Positions 25,687 through 35,002 of a stretch of 64,000 nucleotides of DNA are shown one piece after another. The DNA lies in NCBI RefSeq assembly GCF_016616425.1, contig NZ_CP067101.1, positions 620,001 to 684,000 on the forward strand. The letters are read 5' to 3'. This DNA comes from Bradyrhizobium diazoefficiens (GTDB taxonomy: Bacteria > Pseudomonadota > Alphaproteobacteria > Rhizobiales > Xanthobacteraceae). The notes under the pieces were generated by a model. That model was not told the origin of the DNA and made no database searches. It worked only from the letters and a program-made list of their open reading frames with translations. How positions within the stretch are numbered: the stretch's first letter is position 1; every line of letters begins with the position of its first letter. The position numbers and the translations under genes were made by a program.

Positions 25687-27318
25687 ATGGCGCTTACACA
25701 GAGATTAGAGTTCCGGCAATCGCAGTCGCTGGTCATGACGCCGCAGTTGATGCAGGCGATCAAGCTGCTGCAATTGTCCAATCTCGATCTCACGACGTTC
25801 GTGGAAGAGGAACTCGAGCGTAACCCCCTGCTGGAGCGGGCCAATGACGAGGCCCCCGCCGGCGAAGCCCCGGCCGAGGCCAGCCAGTTCCTCGACGGCG
25901 ATGACACCGGCGGCCAAAGCGATGGTCAGGGCGATGACGGCTTTGGCGGCAGCGGCGATGCCTTCGAGCCGGGCCAGGAAGAGTGGATGAGCAAGGATCT
26001 CGGCACCCGCGCCGAGATCGAGCAGACCCTCGACACGGGCCTCGACAACGTCTTTTCCGAGGAGCCGGCCGAGGCCGCCGCGCGCAACGCCCAGGATGCC
26101 GCCCCGACCACCTATACCGAATGGGGCGGCGGCGCCTCCGGCGATGAGGACTACAATCTCGAAGCCTTCGTCGCCGCGGAGATGACGCTCGGCGACCACC
26201 TCGCCGAGCAGCTCTCGGTTGCTTTCAGCGCACCGGCGCAGCGTATGATCGGTCAGTACCTGATCGACCTCGTCGACGAGGCCGGCTATCTGCCGGGCGA
26301 TCTCGGCCAGGCCGCCGAGCGCCTTGGTGCATCGCAAGCCGACATCGAGGCCGTCCTTGCCGTGCTGCAAAAATTCGATCCGCCCGGCGTCTGCGCGCGC
26401 AATTTGAGCGAATGCCTGGCGATCCAGCTCCGCGAGCTCGACCGCTACGACCCCGCGATGCAGGCCCTGGTCGAGCATCTCGATCTCTTGGCCAAGCGCG
26501 ACATCGTGGCCTTGCGCAAGATCTGCGGCGTCGACGACGAGGACATCGCCGACATGATCGGCGAGATCCGCCGCCTCAATCCCAAGCCCGGCATGAAATT
26601 CGGCTCGGCGCGTTTGCAGGCCATGGTGCCTGACGTCTATGTCCGCCCGGGTCCCGACGGCGGCTGGCATGTCGAGCTCAACAGCGACACCTTGCCGCGC
26701 GTGCTGGTCAACCAGACCTACTATTCCGAGCTGTCGAAGAAGATCGGCAAGGACGGCGACAAGTCCTATTTCACCGACGCGCTGCAGAACGCGACCTGGC
26801 TGGTGCGCGCGCTCGACCAGCGCGCCCGCACCATCCTGAAAGTTGCAACCGAGATCGTGCGCCAGCAGGACGGCTTCTTCACCCGCGGCGTGGCGCACCT
26901 GCGCCCTCTCAATCTGAAGGCCGTCGCCGATGCCATCCAGATGCACGAATCCACGGTGTCGCGCGTCACCGCCAACAAATACATGGCGACCAATCGCGGC
27001 ACGTTCGAGCTGAAATATTTCTTCACGGCCTCGATCGCCTCGGCCGACGGCGGCGAGGCGCATTCCGCCGAAGCCGTGCGCCACCACATCAAGCAGCTGA
27101 TCGATTCGGAACAGCCGACGGCGATCCTGTCGGACGACACCATCGTGGAACGCTTGCGCGCTTCGGGCATTGATATTGCCCGCCGCACGGTCGCGAAGTA
27201 CCGCGAAGCCATGCGCATACCTTCTTCGGTGCAACGCCGCCGCGACAAGCAGAGCGCTCTTGGTAACGTCCTCTCCACCGCATTGTCCGATCGCTCCCGC
27301 AACCCCGAGCCAGCCTGA
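25687..27318 (+). CDS. rpoN: RNA polymerase sigma-54 factor RpoN
   Basis: 543 residues. Region I is 'LEFRQSQSLVMTPQLMQAIKLLQLSNLDL', the Gln/Leu-rich activator-contact helix. Region II is acidic (about 55-140). Region III carries the core-binding and DNA-binding parts ('HESTVSRVTANKYMAT') and ends in the RpoN box 'ARRTVAKYREAMRIP'. It directs transcription of nitrogen, motility and C4-dicarboxylate genes at -24/-12 promoters with AAA+ activators. The position between lptB and hpf is the conserved one in proteobacteria. Confidence 0.98.
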   Translation: MALTQRLEFRQSQSLVMTPQLMQAIKLLQLSNLDLTTFVEEELERNPLLERANDEAPAGEAPAEASQFLDGDDTGGQSDGQGDDGFGGSGDAFEPGQEEWMSKDLGTRAEIEQTLDTGLDNVFSEEPAEAAARNAQDAAPTTYTEWGGGASGDEDYNLEAFVAAEMTLGDHLAEQLSVAFSAPAQRMIGQYLIDLVDEAGYLPGDLGQAAERLGASQADIEAVLAVLQKFDPPGVCARNLSECLAIQLRELDRYDPAMQALVEHLDLLAKRDIVALRKICGVDDEDIADMIGEIRRLNPKPGMKFGSARLQAMVPDVYVRPGPDGGWHVELNSDTLPRVLVNQTYYSELSKKIGKDGDKSYFTDALQNATWLVRALDQRARTILKVATEIVRQQDGFFTRGVAHLRPLNLKAVADAIQMHESTVSRVTANKYMATNRGTFELKYFFTASIASADGGEAHSAEAVRHHIKQLIDSEQPTAILSDDTIVERLRASGIDIARRTVAKYREAMRIPSSVQRRRDKQSALGNVLSTALSDRSRNPEPA

Positions 27319-27405
27319 TTGCGCCGGCGCGAAATCGCGCTACTCTCGATGTCCCAATCGGGACCGATCCAAGCTAGGCGTCCAAACCAAGCGAGGCATC
27401 ATCAC

Positions 27406-28020
27406 ATGACTCTCCGGATTTCGGGAAAGAGCATCAACGTCGGCGAGGCCCTGCGTGAGCGCGTTGCCGGCCGCACCGACGAGGTGCTGCGCAAATATTT
27501 CGACGGCAATTATTCCGGCCACATCACGCTCAGCAAGGACGGCTTCGGCTTCCGCACCGATTGCGCCCTGCATCTCGATTCGGGGATCACGCTGGAGGCC
27601 GATTCGAATGCGCCGGATGCCTATGCCAGCGCCGACCAGGCGCTGCTGATGATCGAGAAGCGGCTGCGCCGCTACAAGAACCGGCTCAAGGACCGCTCCG
27701 CCCGCAAGGCTCATGTCGCCTCCGAAGCGATGGCCGCGCTCGATGCGACGAGCTACGTGCTCGAGGCGCCGGAGGGCGAGGACGAGGTCACCGGCTACAG
27801 CCCCGTCATTATCGCCGAGGCGACCACCTCGCTGAAGCCGCTGTCGGTCAGCGAGGCCGTCATGGAACTCGACCTCAGCGGCGCCCCCTGCCTAGTCTTC
27901 CAGCATGGCTCCAGCGGCCGGGTGAACATCATCTACCGCCGGGCCGATGGCAATGTGGGCTGGATCGACCCTCCGGGAGCCCGGTCGGACGGCAAGCCCG
28001 ACGGCAAGGCGGGTGGTTAG
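27406..28020 (+). CDS. hpf: ribosome hibernation promoting factor, long form
   Basis: 204 residues from the ATG at 27406; the open frame upstream belongs to the intergenic region. The N-terminal domain 'LRISGKSINVGEALRERVAGRTDEVLRKYFDG' and 'ADQALLMIEKRLRRYKNRLKDR' is the HPF/RaiA fold. The C-terminal domain 'PVIIAEATTSLKPLSVSEAVMELDLSGAPCLVFQHGSSGRVNIIYRRADGNVGWIDP' is the dimerisation domain of long HPF. It makes 100S ribosome dimers in stationary phase. It sits in the classical rpoN-hpf-ptsN order. Confidence 0.96.
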   Translation: MTLRISGKSINVGEALRERVAGRTDEVLRKYFDGNYSGHITLSKDGFGFRTDCALHLDSGITLEADSNAPDAYASADQALLMIEKRLRRYKNRLKDRSARKAHVASEAMAALDATSYVLEAPEGEDEVTGYSPVIIAEATTSLKPLSVSEAVMELDLSGAPCLVFQHGSSGRVNIIYRRADGNVGWIDPPGARSDGKPDGKAGG

Positions 28021-28242
28021 GGCAAAAACCCGGTCCCATATCGTCCGCAGGCTTCGACAATGACCGGGGCAAACCCGAACGCGGGAGTTGGCACCGGGAT
28101 TGCGTTGGAGTAGAAGCGCCCCACATCAGGATCGGGGCTAAGTTCCCCTTCTGTTTGACCTTCTTGACGCCGGCCCGGCGCGGTTTCTCTCCAAGCTGGC
28201 CAATTCGGAACCTGACGGTTTAATTCACCTCGGAAACCCTCC

Positions 28243-28704
28243 ATGCCGATTACCGATCTGGTCGCACCCGAGGCGATTCTCCCGGCATTGAAGGTCAACA
28301 GCAAGAAGCAGGCCTTGCAGGAGCTCGCGGCCAAGGCCGCCGAGCTGACCGGGCAGAACGAGCGCTCCGTGTTCGAGGTGCTGCTGCAGCGGGAGAAGCT
28401 CGGCACGACTGCGGTCGGCTACGGCGTCGCCATTCCGCACGGCAAGCTGCCCAAGCTCGACAAGATTTTTGGCCTGTTCGCACGGCTCGATCGCCCGATC
28501 GATTTCGAGGCGATGGACGGCCAGCCGGTCGATCTCGTCTTCCTGCTGCTCGCCCCCGAAGGCGCCGGCGCCGATCATCTCAAGGCCCTCGCCCGCATCG
28601 CCCGCCTGCTGCGCGACCAGGACATCGCCAAGAAGCTCCGCGCCTCGCGCGATGCCCAGGCGATCTATTCGGTGCTGGCCCTGCCGCCGGCGACGGCGGC
28701 GTAA
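28243..28704 (+). CDS. ptsN: nitrogen-related PTS enzyme IIA (PtsN)
   Basis: 153 residues. The EIIA-Ntr phosphorylation site His66 is in 'GVAIPHGKLPKL', with the typical 'LLQREKLGTTAVGYG' before it and 'VDLVFLLLAPEGAGADHLKALARIARLLRD' after it. It receives phosphate from PtsP/NPr and regulates potassium transport, phosphate and carbon/nitrogen balance rather than sugar uptake. About 220 non-coding bases separate it from hpf, so it may have its own promoter. Confidence 0.96.
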   Translation: MPITDLVAPEAILPALKVNSKKQALQELAAKAAELTGQNERSVFEVLLQREKLGTTAVGYGVAIPHGKLPKLDKIFGLFARLDRPIDFEAMDGQPVDLVFLLLAPEGAGADHLKALARIARLLRDQDIAKKLRASRDAQAIYSVLALPPATAA

Positions 28705-29173
28705 CAAGCTAGTCTAATCGTCCATATCTCGCGGCTCGGATCTCACCTTTGCTCGAACCGACAGTCGAGCAAAGCTGACGCCTGCGAGTGGCGAATTCGC
28801 GAGTGTGGCGACCAAGTCTGCACCGGTTGGGCGCGCATCTGTTGGTGAAGGCGTTACTCGGTCCGAGTCCGATGACCTCGCTTGCGACACATCTCCACCG
28901 GCCCTGTCAGTTTCAGGCATTCCGCGATCTGCTTTGAAACAGATCGGCTGACGCGTGATCAGATCAAACTCGATCGTTGCCACGGAAAAGGTGCGCTCCC
29001 TCTCCCGCTTGCGGGGGAGGGCAGGGGCGGGGGTGTCTCCGCGTCGGGATTGCCCGACTGCTGCCGAGAATATCCCTCCGGGGAGAGAGCCTTCACCCGG
29101 CGCTCTGCGCCGAGAGATTAAAGTAGCCCGCGGCGCAACTGACTCCACTTAAAGCCCATCGCATCTTGGAAAA
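28705..29173. other. intergenic region with one repeat element, no gene
   Basis: About 470 bases between ptsN and the next minus-strand gene. The right half is a dispersed palindromic repeat (28993-29118). The left half has short frames only. No promoter or RNA gene was recognised with confidence. Confidence 0.5.
28993..29118 (+). repeat. dispersed 'ccctctcccgc' repeat, orientation 1
   Basis: The element starts with a hairpin of ccctctcccgc and gcgggggaggg and runs through 'gtgtctccgcg' to 'cacccggcgctctgcgcc'. A second copy in reverse orientation lies at 35003-35130, where the same blocks occur as 'ggcgcgcagcgccgggtg', 'cgcggagacac' and the same hairpin. A short arm of it is at 5217. It is probably a non-autonomous repeat family of this genome. 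Confidence 0.75.
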
Positions 29174-29416
29174 TTAGCTATCAGTCTGGATCGCGATCAC
29201 GACGAGCTCATTGCCGTCAATCGTTTGCGCTCTTCGCCAAACATTATGCCGATTTGGAATCGGTTCAAAGCCGGCGTACATGTTCTGGGCCGCTTTCTTT
29301 TTGAGTTCGGGAGGGAGTGTCTCAATCCAATCGCCGAAACCTTGGAAGTTGCTGCGCCTCTTCTGAGTGACATAACTAATGTCTTTGTAGATCGCTACAT
29401 AAGTGTAGAGCGGCAT
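29174..29416 (-). CDS. small hypothetical protein
   Basis: 80 residues from the ATG at 29416; an ATG at 29461 lengthens it by a less natural start. 'PLYTYVAIYKDISYVTQKRRSNFQGFGDWIETLPPELKKKAAQNMYAGFEPIPNRHNVWRRAQTIDGNELVVIAIQTDS' is a beta-rich fold with 'GFGDWIETLPPELKKK', without known motif. It reads in the same direction as the heat-shock pair but is separated from it by about 115 bases. Confidence 0.6.
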   Translation of the reverse strand: MPLYTYVAIYKDISYVTQKRRSNFQGFGDWIETLPPELKKKAAQNMYAGFEPIPNRHNVWRRAQTIDGNELVVIAIQTDS

Positions 29417-29533
29417 CGCGCCCTCTCTGGCTCTCACGAATTCCCACATCCAACCGCACAAATGAAACGGGCACGCCTTCGTGTGAAGGCATGCCCGCTT
29501 GAAACTCTATTCGTCGTGCGACGCGCGTCGTGC

Positions 29534-29806
29534 TCAGTGCACGCTGACCGCTTGCAGCTCGTTGCTCCAGGCGTTGGCGATCGCAGCTTCCCGGCTGTCG
29601 GTCAGCATGATCGGCGTGCCGTCGGCGGCGTGGAGCGCAAAGAGTTTTAAGCCCGGCGCGATCTTCGGCGCTTCGGGAAACAGGCCCGGAACGTCCTCCG
29701 AGCGGATCTGCTTCACATAGGCGATATGGCCTTCGCCGAGGGCTGCCAGCGTCTCGGGCGAGACGTTCTTGGCCTCATATTCGAACGCAACGTGACCTTC
29801 ACTCAT
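29534..29806 (-). CDS. DUF1150 family protein
   Basis: 90 residues. 'LGEGHIAYVKQIRSEDVPGLFPEAPKIAPGLKLFALHAADGTPIMLTDSREAAIANAWSNEL' fits DUF1150, a small alphaproteobacterial family usually encoded right behind a small heat-shock gene. That is the arrangement here (50-base gap). Function unknown; co-induction by heat is likely from context. Confidence 0.85.
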   Translation of the reverse strand: MSEGHVAFEYEAKNVSPETLAALGEGHIAYVKQIRSEDVPGLFPEAPKIAPGLKLFALHAADGTPIMLTDSREAAIANAWSNELQAVSVH

Positions 29807-29856
29807 GGTCTCGACTCCTCTGGAACACTAAGCGGTCGAGTCCGCTACTCGTTCCA

Positions 29857-30282
29857 TTATTCGTGCTCATTGATAGCGATTGTCTTAACGATCCGCTCCG
29901 GTTCAGGCCGGGCCAGATCGATCGACAACAACCCGTTCTTCAGATCCGCACCCAGCACCAGCATCCCCTCCGCCAGCACGAAGGTGCGCTGGAAGTGGCG
30001 CGCGGCGATGCCGCGATGGATGTATTGCCGGGTCTTGTCGTCCTGCTGCCGCCCGCGGATCACGAGCTGGTTTTCCTCAATGGTTACATCGAGTTGGTCG
30101 CGCGTAAATCCGGCGACCGCCAGCGTGATGCGCAAACGCTCGGGCTGGCCGTCCGATCGGTCGCACCTCTCGATATTGTAGGGAGGGTAGCCGTCGGCGC
30201 CTTTGACGACGCGATCGAGCACGCGCTCAATCTCGTCGAAGCCCAGCAGGAAGGGACTGGAGAGCGTTGGAACACGAGACAT
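29857..30282 (-). CDS. small heat-shock protein (Hsp20 family)
   Basis: 141 residues. The alpha-crystallin domain spans about 38-125: 'YNIERCDRSDGQPERLRITLAVAGFTRDQLDVTIEENQLVIRGRQ' and 'YIHRGIAARHFQRTFVLAEGMLVLGADLKNGLLSIDLARPEPE'. The 'GI-A-R-F-R-F-L' pattern is that of class A rhizobial small HSPs (IbpA-like). It is an ATP-independent holdase for unfolding proteins in the cytoplasm. The transcript start region folds as a ROSE thermometer; the DUF1150 gene follows. Confidence 0.95.
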   Translation of the reverse strand: MSRVPTLSSPFLLGFDEIERVLDRVVKGADGYPPYNIERCDRSDGQPERLRITLAVAGFTRDQLDVTIEENQLVIRGRQQDDKTRQYIHRGIAARHFQRTFVLAEGMLVLGADLKNGLLSIDLARPEPERIVKTIAINEHE

Positions 30283-30372
30283 AGTTTACAAAGTCCTCGC
30301 AGAAGCGACTTTGGTGTGTCGGGGCCCGCAAGCGGCACCCCTTGATCAGCAATATGGGCATGTTCCCGTGTG
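30283..30372 (-). promoter_or_regulatory. ROSE-type RNA thermometer in the hsp20 leader
   Basis: On the minus strand, the hairpin at 30313-30289 has arms CAAAGTC and GACTTTG. Inside it UCGCU (30308-30304) faces the Shine-Dalgarno AGGA (30297-30294), with the G at 30306 unpaired. This is the U(U/C)GCU-AGGA arrangement with bulged G that defines ROSE elements. AGGA ends 11 bases before the ATG. A second GC hairpin (ggggtgccgc / gcgggcccc) lies just upstream. Heating should melt the arm and free the ribosome-binding site. Confidence 0.82.
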
Positions 30373-30497
30373 GGTTCAAGCAGCTGGCGGGAGGCTGTGG
30401 ATGGGCCGTTTCCGCCGTAACACGGCGACCGCCGCACGGATGCGTCCGGTTCGTCATGGCCTGGTATGACCAAATTCGCGGCGCGATTTATCCCAAT

Positions 30498-30536
30498 GAA
30501 AACAAGCCCCCATCTACTGTGCATGGGGTTGTTTTC
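30498..30536. terminator. terminator-like hairpin downstream of ugpC
   Basis: gaaaacaa (30498-30505) pairs with ttgttttc (30529-30536), and the inner ccccat pairs with atgggg. It lies just beyond the ugpC stop and before the hsp20 leader, both on the minus strand. T-rich sequence is within the arm rather than a separate tail. Confidence 0.55.
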
Positions 30537-30568
30537 GCGTTTTTGACTGGGGGCCCTTTCGGAACCGG

Positions 30569-31654
30569 TCAGGTCTCGACCCGCGTCCGCCCGTCGCCGC
30601 TGAACAGATGCAGCTTGTTGCGCACCGCCGCGACCCGAATCCTCTCGCCGATGGCGGGGGCTTCGGTTCCGGGAATGCGAACGATGATCTCGCCGGGCGG
30701 CAGCTCGCCCGGCGTGGCGGCGACGTGCTGCTCTTCCTGCTCGCGCGAGCCGTAGACGAAGGTCTCGGCGCCGACGCGCTCGATCGCTTCCACGGTGAGC
30801 GGTAGCGCGACGCCGCCGGCCGGCGTCTGGCCGGTGATCACGAAGTCTTCCGGGCGGATGCCGAGGATGCCGGCGTCGGACGCGCTGCCGCCGAGCTGCG
30901 ATCTGATCTCCTCGGAGCGCGTCGACATCAGGTTCATCGGCGGTGCGCCGATGAAGGAGGCGACGAAAGTGGTCGCCGGCTTCTCGTAGATCGCCAAGGG
31001 ATTGCCGACCTGCTCGACCTGGCCGCCGTTCATCACCACCAGGATGTCGGCCAGCGTCATCGCCTCCAACTGGTCGTGGGTCACGTAGATCGACGTGGTG
31101 TTGAGCCGGCGCTGCAATTTGCGGATCTCGACGCGCATCGCGATGCGCAGCTTGGCGTCGAGGTTCGACAGCGGCTCGTCGAACAGGAACACTTCCGGCT
31201 GGCGCACGATGGCGCGGCCCATCGCGACGCGCTGGCGCTGGCCGCCGGAGAGTTGTCCGGGCTTCCGGGTGAGCATCGTGCCGAGCTCGAGAATGCGCGC
31301 GGCTTCCTCCACGCGGGTCCTGATCTCGGTTTCCTTCATGCCGCGATTGCGCAGGCCGTAGGCCATGTTGTTGTAGACGCTCATATGCGGATAGAGCGCG
31401 TAATTCTGGAACACCATCGCGATGTCGCGGTCGGCGGGCTCGACCTGGTTGACGACGCGGCCGCCGATGTCGATCTCGCCGCCGGTGACGGTCTCGAGAC
31501 CGGCGACCATGCGCAGCAACGTCGACTTGCCGCAGCCGCTTGGCCCGACCAGCACGCAGAACTGCCCGTCGGCAACGTCGACGTCGACGCCTTTGATCGC
31601 CTCGAAGCCGTTGGGGTAGGCCTTGCGGACGTTACGCAATGTGACGTTGGCCAT
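30569..31654 (-). CDS. ugpC: sn-glycerol-3-phosphate ABC transporter ATP-binding protein
   Basis: 361 residues. Walker A 'GPSGCGKST', Q-loop '[13 protein letters not shown]', signature '[15 protein letters not shown]', Walker B '[15 protein letters not shown]', then the C-terminal TOBE domain ('GIRPEDFVI') as in the MalK/UgpC subfamily. '[31 protein letters not shown]' is UgpC-like. It energises the permeases encoded just upstream. It is last in a minus-strand ugpB-ugpA-ugpE-ugpC operon with four bases to ugpE. The substrate assignment rests on the gene set. Confidence 0.9.
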   Translation of the reverse strand: MANVTLRNVRKAYPNGFEAIKGVDVDVADGQFCVLVGPSGCGKSTLLRMVAGLETVTGGEIDIGGRVVNQVEPADRDIAMVFQNYALYPHMSVYNNMAYGLRNRGMKETEIRTRVEEAARILELGTMLTRKPGQLSGGQRQRVAMGRAIVRQPEVFLFDEPLSNLDAKLRIAMRVEIRKLQRRLNTTSIYVTHDQLEAMTLADILVVMNGGQVEQVGNPLAIYEKPATTFVASFIGAPPMNLMSTRSEEIRSQLGGSASDAGILGIRPEDFVITGQTPAGGVALPLTVEAIERVGAETFVYGSREQEEQHVAATPGELPPGEIIVRIPGTEAPAIGERIRVAAVRNKLHLFSGDGRTRVET

Positions 31655-31658
31655 AGGC

Positions 31659-32507
31659 CTACTTCTCCGTTTCGATCAGGCCCTTGACGAACAGGCGTTG
31701 CAACAGCACGACGACCGCGACCGGCGGCAGCATGGCAAGCACCGCGGTCGCCATCGCGACCGACCATTCGGTGAGCGCGTCCTTCACGTCGATGATCTTC
31801 TTGATGCCGATGACGATGGTCTGCATGTCGTCGCGCGTCGTGATCAGGAGCGGCCAGAGATACTGGTTCCAGCCGTAGATGAAGAGGATGACGAACAGTG
31901 CGGCGATGTTGGTTACCGACAGCGGCAGCAGCGTATCGAAGAAGAAGCGGATCGGGCCGGCGCCGTCCATCTTCGAGGCTTCGACCAGCTCTTTCGGCAC
32001 GGTCATGAAGAACTGCCGGAACAGCAGCGTCGCGGTCGCGGACGCGATCAGGGGCAGGATCAGGCCGGAATAGGAATCCAGCATGTGCAGGTCGGAGGTG
32101 ATCTTGTAGGTCGGGAAGATACGCACCTCGACCGGGAGCATCAACGTGATGAAGATGGCCCAGAACGCGGTCATGCGGAAGGGGAAGCTGAAGAACACGA
32201 TGGCATAGGCCGAGATAATGGAAATCGCGATCTTTCCGGCCGCGATGCCCACCGCCATGATGAAGCTCGACAGCAACATGCTGCCCACGGGCTCACGCGT
32301 GGTTCTGCCGGTGCCGGAGACGATGGTGTGCCAGTAGGTCTCCAGCGCGTGCTGGCCGGGATAGAGCGGCATTTGCCCGTTGGCGATGACGGAATTGTCG
32401 TGGGTGGATGCGATGACTGCGAGATAGACCGGGAAGGCGACCACGATCACGCCGGCGATCAGCACCAGGTGAGGCAACAGATTTCCAAACCGCCGATGCT
32501 CGACCAT
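31659..32507 (-). CDS. ugpE: sn-glycerol-3-phosphate ABC transporter permease UgpE
   Basis: 282 residues with about six membrane segments. The EAA loop is '[25 protein letters not shown]', contacting the ATPase. '[35 protein letters not shown]' matches the UgpE/MalG type. The short '[16 protein letters not shown]' periplasmic loop is typical of UgpE. Three bases separate it from ugpA. Confidence 0.92.
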   Translation of the reverse strand: MVEHRRFGNLLPHLVLIAGVIVVAFPVYLAVIASTHDNSVIANGQMPLYPGQHALETYWHTIVSGTGRTTREPVGSMLLSSFIMAVGIAAGKIAISIISAYAIVFFSFPFRMTAFWAIFITLMLPVEVRIFPTYKITSDLHMLDSYSGLILPLIASATATLLFRQFFMTVPKELVEASKMDGAGPIRFFFDTLLPLSVTNIAALFVILFIYGWNQYLWPLLITTRDDMQTIVIGIKKIIDVKDALTEWSVAMATAVLAMLPPVAVVVLLQRLFVKGLIETEK

Positions 32508-32510
32508 GGC

Positions 32511-33392
32511 TCAGTAATGCACCTTCTTTTCGACGTAACGGAACTGGATGGCGGTCAGCGCGATGACGATGATCATCAGGATCACCGATTGTGCGGCCGA
32601 GCCGCCGAGGTCGGAGCCGGCCTTGCCGTCCAGGAACACCTTGTACACGAGCGTCGACGTGGAGCCGTTCGGGCCGCCCTCGGTCGCGGTGTCGATGATG
32701 CCGAGCGTGCTGAAGAAGGCGTAGGTGATGTTGATGACGATGAGGAAGAACGTCGTCGGCGACAGCAGCGGGAAGACGATGGTCCAGAACCGCCGCGCGG
32801 GCCTCGCGCCGTCGATCGCGGCGGCCTCGATCACGCTCTTGGGGATCGACTGCAATCCGGCGAGGAAGAACAGGAAATTGTAGCTGATCTGATTCCAGAC
32901 CGAGACGATGACGATCAGGATCATCGCGTGCGTGCCGTTGAGCACCGGATTCCAGTCGATGCCGTTGCGCTGCAGAGCGCGTGCGATCATGCCCAGCCCC
33001 GGCTGGAACATGAAGATGAACAGCACGCTCGCCACCGCGGGTGCGACCGCATAGGGAACGATCAGGAAGGTGCGATAGATCTGCACGCCCGCGATATTGC
33101 GGTTCGCCATGACGGCGAGCAGGAGCCCGATGGCGAGCGAGAAGAACACCACCAGCAGCGAGAACAGGAAGGTGGTGCCGATCGCGTGATAATATTCGGG
33201 CGTCTTCAGCAGGTTGACGTAGTTCTCGAACCAGACGAACTCGGTCGAGAGCCCGAAGGCGTCCTGCACCAGGAAGGACTGCCAGACGGCCTGTGCCGCC
33301 GGCCAGTAGAAAAAGATCAAGGAGATCGCGAGCTGCGGAAACACCAGGAGGCAGGCGAGCAGCCTGCCTGAGAAGATCGCCCGGTTCTCCAT
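32511..33392 (-). CDS. ugpA: sn-glycerol-3-phosphate ABC transporter permease UgpA
   Basis: 293 residues, about six membrane segments. The EAA motif 'IPKSVIEAAAIDGARPARRFWTIVFPLLSP' is present. 'LLVFPQLAISLIFFYWPAAQAVWQSFLVQDAFGLSTEFVWFENYVNLL' is characteristic of the UgpA/MalF-like subfamily. It forms the inner-membrane channel together with UgpE. Confidence 0.92.
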   Translation of the reverse strand: MENRAIFSGRLLACLLVFPQLAISLIFFYWPAAQAVWQSFLVQDAFGLSTEFVWFENYVNLLKTPEYYHAIGTTFLFSLLVVFFSLAIGLLLAVMANRNIAGVQIYRTFLIVPYAVAPAVASVLFIFMFQPGLGMIARALQRNGIDWNPVLNGTHAMILIVIVSVWNQISYNFLFFLAGLQSIPKSVIEAAAIDGARPARRFWTIVFPLLSPTTFFLIVINITYAFFSTLGIIDTATEGGPNGSTSTLVYKVFLDGKAGSDLGGSAAQSVILMIIVIALTAIQFRYVEKKVHY

Positions 33393-33455
33393 GAAGCCCC
33401 CGCCTCACCATGAGATCGTGGCTGCGGACCGTCCGCAGCCACGATTGTAGCGACC

Positions 33456-34775
33456 TTACTTGGTCGCGGTCCGCTCGAACTGACGCAGCATCTGGTTGCC
33501 GCGCGAGACTGCCGCATCGAGCGCCTCCTTGGGCGACTTCTTGCCGGCGAGCGCTGCTTCGATCTCCTCAGACCAGACGTCGCGCATCTGCACCATGCCG
33601 CCGAAGCGCAGGCCGCGCGAGTTTTCCGTCGGCGGCTTGTTGGTCAGCTCCTTCAGCGGCACTTCGAGGATCGGATTCTTCTCGTAGAAGCCCGACGCCT
33701 TGGTCTTCTCGTAGGCCGCCTTGGTGATCGGCAGATAGCCCGAGACCTCGTGCAGATAGACTTGGCGGTCGGTATCGGACAGGAAGGTGAAGAACTTCGC
33801 GATGCCCTTGTATTCTTCCTTGGACTTGCCGCCCATCACCCACAGCGAAGCGCCGCCGATGATCGAGTTCTGCGGCGCATCCTTCGCTTCCGGGAAATAC
33901 GGCATCGGCACCGCCGTATAGTTGAACTTCGCGTTCGCCTTGACGTTCGGATAGAAGGCCGAGGACGTCATGTAGAGCGGGCATTCGCCGGAGGTGAAGC
34001 GTCCTTCGCCGGTGTTGGTGCGGCCCGAATAGTCGTAGCTCTTGTCCTTCTGCAGCTCGACGAGATTTTCGAGCAGCTTGGTCTCCAGCGGGTTGTTGAA
34101 GGTCAACACGGTGTCGAAGCCGTCGAGACCGTTGGCCTTGGTGCCGATCGGAATGTTGTGCCAGGCCGAGAACTGCTCGATCAGGCCCCAGGTGATCCAG
34201 CTCGAGGAGAAGCCGCAGGTCGGGCTCGTCGCGTGCAGCTTCTTGGCGTCGGCGAACACCTCCGGCCAGGTCTTCGGCGGGGCGTCGATGCCGGCCTTCT
34301 TCAGAGCATCGAGATTGACCCACATCACCATGCTCGACGAGTTGAACGGGAACGAGAGCATCTCGCCCTTCGCGGTCGAGTAGTAGCCGGTGATCGCCGG
34401 CAGATAGGATTGCGGATCGAACTTCTCGCCCTGCTCCTTCATGAGCTCGGAGACGGGCTTGATGGCGCCCTTGGCGGCCATCATGGTCGCGGTGCCGACC
34501 TCGAACACCTGCATGATGCCCGGCGCATTGCCGGCGCGGAACGCCGCAATGCCTGCATTCAGCGTGTCGGCGTAGCCGCCCTTGAAGGTGGGCACGATCT
34601 TGTAGTCGCTCTGCGACGCGTTGAAGTCGTTGGCAAGCTTGACAACGACGTCGTTGTTCGGACCGGTCATCGCGTGCCACCACTGGATTTCCGTCACAGC
34701 GAAGGCCGGCGAGGAGCCGAGACCAACCGCGAGTGCAACAGCAGTAGCCGCGCCAAAGTGTCGAAGAGCCATCAA
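33456..34775 (-). CDS. ugpB: sn-glycerol-3-phosphate-binding periplasmic protein UgpB
   Basis: 439 residues with a cleavable signal peptide ('AATAVALAVGLGSSPAFAV'). The mature start 'TEIQWWHAMTGPNNDVVVKLANDFNASQSDYKIVPTFKGGYADTLNAGIAAFRAGNAPGIMQVFEVGTATMM' is the UgpB pattern, and 'MYMTSSAFYP'-like and 'GGASLWVMGGKSKEEY' segments agree. It captures glycerol-3-phosphate or its diesters in the periplasm. As first gene it lies behind a candidate Pho box. Confidence 0.93.
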   Translation of the reverse strand: MMALRHFGAATAVALAVGLGSSPAFAVTEIQWWHAMTGPNNDVVVKLANDFNASQSDYKIVPTFKGGYADTLNAGIAAFRAGNAPGIMQVFEVGTATMMAAKGAIKPVSELMKEQGEKFDPQSYLPAITGYYSTAKGEMLSFPFNSSSMVMWVNLDALKKAGIDAPPKTWPEVFADAKKLHATSPTCGFSSSWITWGLIEQFSAWHNIPIGTKANGLDGFDTVLTFNNPLETKLLENLVELQKDKSYDYSGRTNTGEGRFTSGECPLYMTSSAFYPNVKANAKFNYTAVPMPYFPEAKDAPQNSIIGGASLWVMGGKSKEEYKGIAKFFTFLSDTDRQVYLHEVSGYLPITKAAYEKTKASGFYEKNPILEVPLKELTNKPPTENSRGLRFGGMVQMRDVWSEEIEAALAGKKSPKEALDAAVSRGNQMLRQFERTATK

Positions 34776-34827
34776 GAAAACCTCCCTTGCCCGTCAATAA
34801 AGAAGCGCTTGCGCTAGCAGCGCCATA

Positions 34828-34845
34828 TGACGTTCACATGACTGT
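34828..34845 (-). promoter_or_regulatory. candidate Pho box upstream of ugpB
   Basis: Read on the minus strand: CAGTCAT-GTGA-ACGTCAT, two seven-base direct repeats with a four-base spacer. This is the architecture of PhoB sites (CTGTCAT-N4-CTGTCAT). It is about 55 bases before the ugpB start, and ugp operons are classical PhoB targets. Match is 6 of 7 and 5 of 7 per half-site. Confidence 0.5.
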
Positions 34846-35002
34846 GTAAGCGGCCGAAACGAAAGCGGCAAGCGCTGGAAAAGGGAAGCCGTCAAATAGG
34901 CGAAGATGGAGCGGGCAGTCGCCGCCGTTCGCGGTGCACTATCGTGCCCGCGCCGCAGTGCGGCATCGGTTAGATAAGTCGGACGCTCTTGCCGCGGGCT
35001 CG

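Noticed and set aside
31623..33371. 582-codon plus-strand open frame
   Set aside because: Antisense of ugpE and ugpA with runs of Asp, Glu and Arg typical of the complement of membrane-protein codons.
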